DNA from: an uncultured Saprospirales bacterium
GTDB taxonomy: Bacteria > Bacteroidota > Bacteroidia > Chitinophagales > JADIYW01
Length of the DNA: 64,000 nucleotides
Assembly (NCBI GenBank): GCA_938008535.1
Contig: CALLKF010000005.1
Coordinates: forward strand, 1-64,000
Reading direction: 5' to 3'
Shown: positions 34,222 through 41,729 of the stretch, one piece after another
Position numbering within the stretch: position 1 is the first letter of the stretch
Layout: each line of letters starts with the position of its first letter
Notes under the pieces: generated by a model
Told to the model about the DNA's origin: nothing
Seen by the model: only the letters and a program-made list of their open reading frames with translations
Database searches by the model: none
Program-made: the position numbers and the translations under genes

Positions 34222-35676
34222 TTATTGTACAACACCATTACAATCATCATCAATTCCATTGCCAATAATTTCTGTAATTGGCAGCACTTCACCAGAGCAA
34301 ATTCCCCAAAGTCCAGCGCTACAATTCTGTGTACCAGCTCTGCATCTGCCAACACCTGCGGTTCCAGCTGGTCCTGTATAGCATGCGCGAGTTACGCCAT
34401 TGTCTATTACGCCATTGCAGTCATTGTCAATGCCGTCACATACTTCTGTAGATGGTAAAACTTGGCCAATACATGCGCCCCAAGCACCACCAGAACAAAC
34501 TTGTGTTCCTGGTCTACAAGAGCCAACACCTGAAGTTCCTGCAGGTCCACTGTAACAACTTCTGGTTATTCCATCAACCGTTCCATCACAATTATCGTCT
34601 ATTCCATTGCAAATTTCAGTAGTTGGTGCTCCAGGTGTGGCGCTGCAAACTAAGCCAGAACCTGCACCGTTACAAACCCAAACACCTGTTCTTGTACAAG
34701 CACCAACTCCAACAGTACAAGAAGATCCTTTAAGTGGCCAAAGCTCATCTGTAGTTCCGTTACAATTGTCATCTACACCATTGCAAAGTTCAGTTCTTCC
34801 TGGATTAATAAGGTTGTTTGCATCATTACAATCAGTGTTGTTGGCTACATAACCAGATGGTACAGAGCATGAAGTTGTAGTTACTAGTGGATTGCCATAG
34901 CTATCTCCATCCGCGTCTCTATAGTAAGTATTTACAGGAATACCATTATCAACAACACCATTACAATCATCATCAATACCATTACAAGTTTCAGCAGTTG
35001 GAGAACCAGCCGTTACACTGCAAACTAAGCCAGTTCCAGCGCCATTACATATCCAAACGCCACTTCTTAAGCAGGCACCTGTACCAACAGTACATACCGT
35101 ACCTTTTAGTAGAAATGTTTCATCAACTAAACCATCTTGGTCGTTGTCTTTATTATCACATAATTCTGGCGCGCCTGGATAAATAGTTGGATCTTGGTCG
35201 TTTCTATCTAAGCTATCAGCAACATAACAAGGAAATGGCGCACAAGCAAAAAGCGGTTCGCATCTGTCGCCATGTCCATCGCCATCTGCATCTTTATAAA
35301 TGTAAGTAAACAAATTGCATTTTGGTGTTGCAATCCATGCAGTTCCATTCCAAACTAATACATCACCAATAGAATTTCCCATGATGATATTGTTGAAATT
35401 ATAGGTTGGATTGATTCTTTCCCATTTTGTTAATGGTAAATTATACATAAAAAACGCAGAACTATCTGTATCAAAAACTAATAATGAATTTGCTGGTGAA
35501 GTGATGGCTAACCGAAGTGCTGCCGTCATTCTTGGAATTAAAAGGCCTTTGTTAGTGCTTGCGACATCTAACATGGCGCTATTATTTGGTGCTGCACCTG
35601 TAGCGTTAATTCCGATATTCTGACTAAATGAGATATGGAAAATCAATAGCAGAAGAACTAAAAAAATAGACTTCAT
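34222..35676 (-). CDS. Secreted MopE-like cysteine-rich repeat protein
   Basis: A 484-residue exported protein (signal FLVLLLLIFHISFSQ). Residues 20-60 (NSAMLDVASTNKGLLIPRM) match the N-terminal module of Bacteroidota surface proteins. From about 125 on, it consists of repeated MopE-type metal-binding motifs such as CNGIDDDCNGVVDNG and DADGDSYGNP, alternating with disulfide-type modules CTVGTGACLRSGVWICNGAG and CYSGPAGTSGVGSC. Six or so CxGxDxDCxG units can be counted. Such motifs bind calcium or copper in relatives. The last unit has lost its first Cys (EIIGNGIDDDCNG) and the protein stops there with no T9SS tail. Confidence 0.75.
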   Translation of the reverse strand: MKSIFLVLLLLIFHISFSQNIGINATGAAPNNSAMLDVASTNKGLLIPRMTAALRLAITSPANSLLVFDTDSSAFFMYNLPLTKWERINPTYNFNNIIMGNSIGDVLVWNGTAWIATPKCNLFTYIYKDADGDGHGDRCEPLFACAPFPCYVADSLDRNDQDPTIYPGAPELCDNKDNDQDGLVDETFLLKGTVCTVGTGACLRSGVWICNGAGTGLVCSVTAGSPTAETCNGIDDDCNGVVDNGIPVNTYYRDADGDSYGNPLVTTTSCSVPSGYVANNTDCNDANNLINPGRTELCNGVDDNCNGTTDELWPLKGSSCTVGVGACTRTGVWVCNGAGSGLVCSATPGAPTTEICNGIDDNCDGTVDGITRSCYSGPAGTSGVGSCRPGTQVCSGGAWGACIGQVLPSTEVCDGIDNDCNGVIDNGVTRACYTGPAGTAGVGRCRAGTQNCSAGLWGICSGEVLPITEIIGNGIDDDCNGVVQ

Positions 35677-35840
35677 AATAAATGGTTTGAAATAAAGATA
35701 ATAAAATTTCCAGATTAGTACAAATTCTATACGTAACGATTAATAATAAATGAGATGTCTAGTTTCGTGTTATGTCAAATTTAGGTATGGTTTTTAATAA
35801 AATGTTTAAAATAAAATTCTAATGTTTTCGTTAAACAGAA

Positions 35841-36473
35841 ATGAAGATTCTTTCTTTGATATTACTTTTTTTTGCTATTTCGTGTAAGAGCAATAATACA
35901 GTTTCGATTAACGATATTACTCATAAAATACCAGCTACAAGTTTAAGCAAAGAAATTAATTTGTTGATGCAAAATCTGGAAACACAAACCGAACTTACCA
36001 AAACATATAATCCAGCTTATGTAACACTAAAATATCCAAACGGCGATGTGCCTATAAATACTGGTGTTTGCGCAGATGTTGTAGTGCGTGCGTTGCGTGC
36101 AACTAATATTGATCTCCAAAAAGAAGTTCATCTAGATATGAATAAAAATTTCTCAGTTTATCCAAAAAGATGGAATTTAAAAACAACTGATAAAAATATT
36201 GACCATAGACGAGTAGCAAATCTGATGAAGTTTTTTGAAAGAAAACAAAAATCAATTGATATTACTAAAAATACAAATGATTATAAAGCTGGTGACATTG
36301 TAGCATGGAAATTAAACAATGGTTTATTGCATATTGGAATGGTTTACAATGGTGCCAATGAAGATGGCACGCCATTAATTGTACACAATATTGGAAGTGG
36401 AACTAAAGTTGCAGATGTGTTATTTCAATGGGAAATTATAGGACATTACCGATGGTTTGAACAGCAAGATTAG
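35841..36473 (+). CDS. DUF1287 family lipoprotein
   Basis: A 210-residue protein with signal peptide and lipobox FFAISC (Cys15). The DUF1287 core is clear: VTLKYPNGDVPINTGVCADVV, where the Cys is the proposed nucleophile, then HRRVANLMKFF, YKAGDIVAWKLNNGLLHIGMV (candidate His) and LIVHNIGSG. The domain is related to NlpC/P60-type cysteine peptidases and amidases, so a cell-wall role is possible but unproven. It converges with obg, the stops lying four bases apart. Confidence 0.85.
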   Translation: MKILSLILLFFAISCKSNNTVSINDITHKIPATSLSKEINLLMQNLETQTELTKTYNPAYVTLKYPNGDVPINTGVCADVVVRALRATNIDLQKEVHLDMNKNFSVYPKRWNLKTTDKNIDHRRVANLMKFFERKQKSIDITKNTNDYKAGDIVAWKLNNGLLHIGMVYNGANEDGTPLIVHNIGSGTKVADVLFQWEIIGHYRWFEQQD

Positions 36474-36477
36474 TGAT

Positions 36478-37470
36478 TTAATCATTCATCATCTTCCACA
36501 ATTTATCTTTCAATTCCATAATATTTTCATTCGCTAATGCAGAGAAGAAGACGTGTGGAATTTTTTTAGGTAATTCTTTGGCTAACATTTTTTTCAATTC
36601 ATCATCCAAAAGATCTGATTTCGAAATGCCAATAATTCTTGGTTTATTCACCAATTCCTTGTTGTATAATTTTAATTCTTTAGCCAAAATCTTGTATTCT
36701 TTTTTGATGTCGTCACTATCTGCTGGGATCATAAATAACAAACATGAATTACGTTCAATATGACGTAAAAAACGGACACCTAATCCTTTACCTTCGTGCG
36801 CACCTTCAATAATTCCAGGAATATCAGCCATGATAAATGAACGGTCATCGCGATAAGAAACAACACCTAAATTGGGTACTAAAGTGGTAAACGGATAATT
36901 AGCAATTTCTGGTTTTGCAGCACTCACTACAGATAATAATGTAGATTTTCCTGCATTTGGAAATCCTACTAAACCAACATCTGCTAACACTTTTAGTTCT
37001 AAGATTTTCCAACCTTCGCTGCCTTCTTCACCAGGTTGTGCATAATGAGGTGCTTGTTTGGTAGAAGTTTTAAAATGCGTATTGCCTTGTCCACCTCGAC
37101 CGCCTTTTAACCAAACTACTTCTTGTCCGTCTTCTAAAATTTCAAATTCTTTTTCGAACGTTTCTCCATTTTTTGCAACAGTACCTAAAGGAACTTCAAT
37201 GATGATATCATCTGCACTTCTGCCACTTCGCATACCACCTTCACCAGATGCACCATTGTCAGCATGAATATGTTTTTTGTATTTAAGATGTAAAAGAGTC
37301 CAAAGTTGTTTGTTTCCACGAAGGATAATGCTTCCACCTTTTCCACCATCGCCACCATCAGGGCCACCCATCGGTACGTATTTCTCTCTGCGCCAATGCA
37401 CCGAGCCACCACCGCCATTTCCAGACCGAACAAATATTCTGACGTAATCTATAAAGTTGCTTCCTTCCAT
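36478..37470 (-). CDS. obg: GTPase Obg (CgtA)
   Basis: A 330-residue GTPase that assists 50S ribosome assembly and stress control. The glycine-rich Obg fold spans about residues 1-155 (RSGNGGGGSVHWRREKYVP; GGDGGKGGSIILRG; KGGRGGQGNTHF). The G domain follows with P-loop GFPNAGKST, switch PFTTLVPNLG, G3 ADIPGIIEGA and a G4-type site GISKSDL (SKSD in place of NKxD). No C-terminal OCT domain is present; that is normal for many bacteria. The gene lies downstream of adk, with a strong terminator between. Confidence 0.97.
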   Translation of the reverse strand: MEGSNFIDYVRIFVRSGNGGGGSVHWRREKYVPMGGPDGGDGGKGGSIILRGNKQLWTLLHLKYKKHIHADNGASGEGGMRSGRSADDIIIEVPLGTVAKNGETFEKEFEILEDGQEVVWLKGGRGGQGNTHFKTSTKQAPHYAQPGEEGSEGWKILELKVLADVGLVGFPNAGKSTLLSVVSAAKPEIANYPFTTLVPNLGVVSYRDDRSFIMADIPGIIEGAHEGKGLGVRFLRHIERNSCLLFMIPADSDDIKKEYKILAKELKLYNKELVNKPRIIGISKSDLLDDELKKMLAKELPKKIPHVFFSALANENIMELKDKLWKMMND

Positions 37471-37496
37471 TTTGTTATTATTGTAAAGATAGAAAT

Positions 37497-37534
37497 AAAA
37501 AAGACCTTCAAGGTTTTTAAAACCTTGAAGGTCT
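37497..37534 (-). terminator. Intrinsic terminator of adk
   Basis: Bases 37502-37517 and 37519-37534 form a 16-bp perfect stem (AGACCTTCAAGGTTTT arm) with a one-base centre, so the effective loop is an AT stretch. On the minus strand six T's (37502-37497) follow directly. It lies between adk and obg, so obg probably relies on read-through or its own promoter. Confidence 0.85.
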
Positions 37535-37550
37535 GGATATATTTTAAAAT

Positions 37551-38129
37551 CTATTTTATTTTGTTGATTTCTGCTTTCAAAGCTTCAAAGATATCTTCGA
37601 TAGAACCAATGCCATTTAATTCCACTACTTTATTTACTTTTTTGTAATGATCTGCAACTTGTGCCGTTTCTTTTAAGTAAACTTTGAAACGATTGCGAAT
37701 AATAGTATCGTCTAAATCGTCGGCTCTGCCAGAAGATTTTCCGCGTTCTTTAATTCTATGAACGATTTCGTCTTCAGCAACTTCTAATGCTAACACTAAA
37801 GAAATTTCTGTTTTCTTTAAATCTAATAATTTATCTAAAGCTTCGGCTTGTGGTTGTGTACGTGGAAATCCATCAAAAATAAAGCCTTCTACTTTTCCGG
37901 CATATTCATCCAATTTATTAGACAACATTCCGATCGTAACTTCATCAGGAACCAATTCACCTTTGTCCATATATTTTTTAGCAACAACGCCAAGTGGTGT
38001 TTCGTTTTTCAATTCTGAACGGAATAAATCACCTGTCGAAATATGCAGCAAGTTGAATTCTTCTGCCAATTTTACTGCTTGTGTACCTTTGCCACTTCCT
38101 GGAGGTCCAAACAAAATTAAATTTATCAT
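37551..38129 (-). CDS. adk: Adenylate kinase (short-lid type)
   Basis: A 192-residue kinase that equilibrates ATP and AMP with ADP. The P-loop is FGPPGSGKGTQAVKL at residues 7-21. The AMP-binding segment ISTGDLFRSE and FIFDGFPRTQPQAEAL follow. The lid is the short form, with RGKSSGRADDLDDTIIRNR, no zinc-binding cysteines. Length fits the short bacterial form. A TATCTTTA box on the minus strand (38158-38151) precedes the start by about 21 bp. The gene ends at the strong hairpin before obg. Confidence 0.97.
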   Translation of the reverse strand: MINLILFGPPGSGKGTQAVKLAEEFNLLHISTGDLFRSELKNETPLGVVAKKYMDKGELVPDEVTIGMLSNKLDEYAGKVEGFIFDGFPRTQPQAEALDKLLDLKKTEISLVLALEVAEDEIVHRIKERGKSSGRADDLDDTIIRNRFKVYLKETAQVADHYKKVNKVVELNGIGSIEDIFEALKAEINKIK

Positions 38130-38356
38130 GTTGGTTTTAAAATTAAGTTGTAAAGATACAACGTATTTAGGATTTAAGATTTATGACATACCATTTTTTG
38201 AGTTTAGTTACTTTTTGGTAATGTTTGATTAATAGTAATTTGTGTTGTTCATCGTGGTAAGAATATTATAGCGCAAAAGTTTGCAACTAAAACATAAAAT
38301 TATTTGGAAATGGAATTTTTTTTGAAAGATGATTGTTATACTTAAAAATCAATAAA

Positions 38357-38680
38357 ATGAACAACGAAATAGACGAATTTAAAAAAAATGATGAATCACT
38401 TTGGAAATTAGCGGAAAAACGTGCAAAATTTAAACGTCATTTAACCATTTTTGCTATAGTAATGGCATTTCTATGGGTAGCAAATGTATTTACTTTACTA
38501 ATATTTACGCATGGTTTGGCGTTGATGACCTTGATTTGGAGTGCTGTGTTAGTGCATGAATATTGGAAAGCATATCATGATGATGACAATGAAACATTAG
38601 TGCGAAAAGAATTTGATAAATTGAAAAAAGAAAAAGGTGATGTTGGCTACAAAAGTAGCGATGAAGTTCGAGAATTATAA
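38357..38680 (+). CDS. 2TM domain membrane protein
   Basis: A 107-residue protein starting at the ATG at 38357 (MNNEIDEFKKND); the longer frame adds eight weak residues. The 2TM domain pattern is clear: LAEKRAKFKRHLTIFAIVMA, then VNVFTLLIF-type helix pair with LMTLIWSAVLVHEYWKAYH (helices at about 34-52 and 57-78). A charged tail ends VGYKSSDEVREL. In relatives the domain often sits beside LytTR regulators; here it is alone. Function unknown. Confidence 0.82.
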   Translation: MNNEIDEFKKNDESLWKLAEKRAKFKRHLTIFAIVMAFLWVANVFTLLIFTHGLALMTLIWSAVLVHEYWKAYHDDDNETLVRKEFDKLKKEKGDVGYKSSDEVREL

Positions 38681-38683
38681 TTT

Positions 38684-41518
38684 TTAATGCATACCTAATA
38701 AATCTGCGTACGGACTATATTCGTACGCTTTTTCGTTTTGGGTTTGTGTGAAATAGGGTTCTTTGTAAATAATTTCGCTTACTAATTGCGACAAACGTTG
38801 CTCGAAGCTCAGCAATAATTCAATAGGAATTGGCTCTTGGTTATTTAAATATGAAATGCCATCTTTCATTTTTTTTGCATGATGATATCCAACATAAATT
38901 TCCTTACAATCGAAAATCTTATAGTACATCAAAGCATATAAAATACCTTGAAATGTAGCGCTGTAGTCTTTGTTTTTATAAATAAAAAGTGTGTCGAGGA
39001 ATTTTTGAATACTTTCTTCATTATCCATTTCTGGAAATTTTGGCAATTCAATTTGTCCAGTTTTATAATCAATAATTCGAATGGCTTTTTCGTTTATTTT
39101 ATCAACTCTGTCTATCGTTCCTTGAATGGTAGCAAATGTTCCGTCTTCTAATTTGAGTTGATTCCAAATTAATTTTTCTTCAGTTTTTAAAATACATAAT
39201 TTACCAACTGACGCATCGTTTTCAATAATTTTTTGCGCAATGCGTTCGATAATTGTTAACTGTAATTTATTACCAGCTTGTGTAATTTCTTTTGGTAATT
39301 CTAAGTCAATAATTGCTTGTATGGTAACTGCTTTTATAAAATCTGTTTTTGCAAACGAGCTAATTTTTTCAGTATTTAAAACAATATTTAAATGTGGTTT
39401 GTAAATTAGTTCTACTATTTTATGTAAAATTTGTCCAAAAACTGCAGCGTCTAATTCTTCTGCTAATTCTTCAGGTTCGCTAATGTTTGCTACATATTTA
39501 AGGTAAAACTGCAACGGACATTGATTGTAGATTTTTAATGAAGATGGTGAAAATTTTCGTTCACGAAGTGCATCAATAATTTCAGGTGTTTTCTTAATTT
39601 GTAAAATTTCGACACGGTGATTTACTGAATTATTTTTTTCTTCTATCACAGCAATAAATTCAGTAATTGTATTTTTATCTGTATTTAAATCGTGTTGAAT
39701 TTGGCGAATAAACCTGCTTTTTTCACTGCTATTATCACCAATTTGATTGTTATAAATCAGTTGGATGTTTTTTGCTCTTTTCAGCAAACGATAAAAATGA
39801 TAGGCATTGATGCCATCAAATTGTTCAAACGTTGGTAAGCAAAAACCTTTGCGCAAATTGTATGGAATAAAAGAATTGGTTTTGTTGGTGCCAGGCAAGT
39901 TATCATCATTCAACGATAAAATAAAAAGGTTGTCAAAATCTAAAATACGCGTTTCTAAAAAACCCATAATTTGTATATTGCTTTTAGTATCGGTTTCAAA
40001 TGGCACTTTAATGCTTGCTAAAAACTGTTTAACAATATATGGCAATGCACTTTTGTCTAAGAAAATATTTCTTTCTAGAAATGAATGAAGCAACGCATTT
40101 AATTGTTCTGTTATTTTTTCTTTGATTGGATAAAAATAAGTATCAACGAGGTGTGTAGATTCAATGATTTGTAATACAGTTTTTAAAATATCAACCGAAT
40201 TTGTAGAATCAGTTAAAAGTTTTGAAGGAAAAAACTCTGCTAATATTTCGGCTGGCATGTATGGAACAAAATATGGAATAATGCTATCTAGTTTTTCTTT
40301 TTGCTGCACATTCTTTTTCAAATAAAGATGATTCGACAGTGCAGTAATATCTTTGTGATAATAGTCGGTTGCTGTTTTTCCAATTCGTGCGTTTGCATAA
40401 AAACTCAGCAATGAATTTGCAAATAAAAACAACTCGCTTTCTGCAATTGAAAAACCCATGGTGATGTTCATTGCACTTGCATCAATATTGTATAACAAAG
40501 GATTTAGCAGCTTTTCGTCACACAAAATAATTGCCGTTTTTTCATTTTTTTGTGAATCAATTTCAATAATATTTTCACTCGCACCATCACTTTCACTCTT
40601 ACTGAAATACTGCGCCACAAATTGTGTTTGTCCAACTGAAGATGACACACCAATAATTTCTATGTTTTTGTTTTTTATTAATTCATCATCAATTATCCAA
40701 TGATGATTTTTACCATAAAATTTTCGTTGATAATCGCGCAAAAAATTTCCTGCTTCATGTAATTTATTATTAAGGAAATGAGCATCGGCGTCCCACCAAA
40801 ATTCAGTTTCATAATGTTGCTCTACAGTTTTAAAGATTGCTTCTTCGCAAACTGATAAAGCATTAAAACCACAAAAACTAATTTTTGAATACGGTAATTT
40901 TAATATTTCAGATTTTAAACTTTCATATACTTCGCGATATGCCATGCCTTCGTACGCAAAATTATGTTGTTGTAGTTTTTGTTTAAATGCAACATACATT
41001 TCACCAAGCAAACTCCATGTTTTTATAAACGCATCTTTATAAATGCTTTCCTTTTTTTGTGTAGATGTAGTTAAGATAAACTGCTCAATATATTTTCTGG
41101 TTTCTTCTGAAATAGAAAACGTTTCATCGATTTGCTTATGCGCTTTTAAAACAGAAAATAATTGCGTTGCGTCTATCAAATATTTATCGCTTTCATCAAA
41201 ATCTTTTAGTATCAAATTTCCCCAAGGAATAAATTTTTCCAATGGTTGCTGCATGTTCGTTAATTCATTTTGCACATCATAAATATCTAATAATAAATGC
41301 CAATCATCTTTAATTATTAATGATGAATATTGCGTAATAAACTCTTGTATAGTGAGCGTTTCTGGAAGAATAAAATTTTCCGTAGAAAACTTTTCTTTTA
41401 AAAAACCAGTAAAATATTTTGCTGCTCTTTTAGAAGGAAAAATGTAGCACGAACTGTAAAGGTACGGCAAATTTTCTTTCGTAACTGTGTATGCAATTTG
41501 TTTTAAAAATGGCTCCAT
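38684..41518 (-). CDS. PD-(D/E)XK nuclease/helicase-like protein (AddB-like)
   Basis: A 944-residue protein from the ATG at 41518; a TTG at 41533 is the other possible start. The N-terminal part (SSCYIFPSKRAAKYF) is an inactivated UvrD-like helicase region as in AddB. The C-terminal nuclease domain has FSPSSLKIYNQCPLQFYLKY (about 670-690), then GTIDRVDKINEKAIRIIDYK with the D...DYK catalytic core and a final CKEIYVGYHH. AddB works with AddA (RecB-like) in double-strand break repair, but no AddA neighbour is present. A hexanucleotide repeat encodes SKSESDGASE at about 305-315. Confidence 0.82.
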   Translation of the reverse strand: MEPFLKQIAYTVTKENLPYLYSSCYIFPSKRAAKYFTGFLKEKFSTENFILPETLTIQEFITQYSSLIIKDDWHLLLDIYDVQNELTNMQQPLEKFIPWGNLILKDFDESDKYLIDATQLFSVLKAHKQIDETFSISEETRKYIEQFILTTSTQKKESIYKDAFIKTWSLLGEMYVAFKQKLQQHNFAYEGMAYREVYESLKSEILKLPYSKISFCGFNALSVCEEAIFKTVEQHYETEFWWDADAHFLNNKLHEAGNFLRDYQRKFYGKNHHWIIDDELIKNKNIEIIGVSSSVGQTQFVAQYFSKSESDGASENIIEIDSQKNEKTAIILCDEKLLNPLLYNIDASAMNITMGFSIAESELFLFANSLLSFYANARIGKTATDYYHKDITALSNHLYLKKNVQQKEKLDSIIPYFVPYMPAEILAEFFPSKLLTDSTNSVDILKTVLQIIESTHLVDTYFYPIKEKITEQLNALLHSFLERNIFLDKSALPYIVKQFLASIKVPFETDTKSNIQIMGFLETRILDFDNLFILSLNDDNLPGTNKTNSFIPYNLRKGFCLPTFEQFDGINAYHFYRLLKRAKNIQLIYNNQIGDNSSEKSRFIRQIQHDLNTDKNTITEFIAVIEEKNNSVNHRVEILQIKKTPEIIDALRERKFSPSSLKIYNQCPLQFYLKYVANISEPEELAEELDAAVFGQILHKIVELIYKPHLNIVLNTEKISSFAKTDFIKAVTIQAIIDLELPKEITQAGNKLQLTIIERIAQKIIENDASVGKLCILKTEEKLIWNQLKLEDGTFATIQGTIDRVDKINEKAIRIIDYKTGQIELPKFPEMDNEESIQKFLDTLFIYKNKDYSATFQGILYALMYYKIFDCKEIYVGYHHAKKMKDGISYLNNQEPIPIELLLSFEQRLSQLVSEIIYKEPYFTQTQNEKAYEYSPYADLLGMH
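40574..40603. repeat. Hexanucleotide repeat inside the AddB-like gene
   Basis: On the minus strand the sequence reads AGTAAG, AGTGAA, AGTGAT, GGTGCG, AGTGAA, five related 6-mers. The core GTGAAAGTGATGGTG also occurs between genes at 57198 and, inverted, at 58890. In the protein it gives a Ser/Glu/Asp-rich insert. Confidence 0.6.
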
Positions 41519-41564
41519 TTTACGAATATACAAAATCGAGTGTTTATTAGTGCTATCAAATATT

Positions 41565-41582
41565 CGTTCACTAAACGTTCAC
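41565..41582 (+). promoter_or_regulatory. 7-4-7 direct repeat resembling a Pho box
   Basis: CGTTCAC (41565-41571) and CGTTCAC (41576-41582) are exact copies with 4 bases between, an 11-base period. PhoB-type regulators bind two 7-mers with 4-base spacers, so the geometry fits a Pho box. It lies 148 bp ahead of the TonB receptor gene. Binding is inference. Confidence 0.4.
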
Positions 41583-41729
41583 ACAGATTACTCTTATTAT
41601 TCTCGCAACTCTTCATAATTGACTACATAAACTGAATATAAACCACGCAAGTTTCACCGCGAATTTATGTGCAAGTGATATGCTTGATATTACTTTGCAT
41701 CATCAAACACACACATAAATTTTTTACAG

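Noticed and set aside
34225..35623. Open frames on the plus strand opposite the MopE-like gene
   Set aside because: Shadows of a cysteine-rich coding region; the minus-strand protein has clear motifs and a signal peptide.
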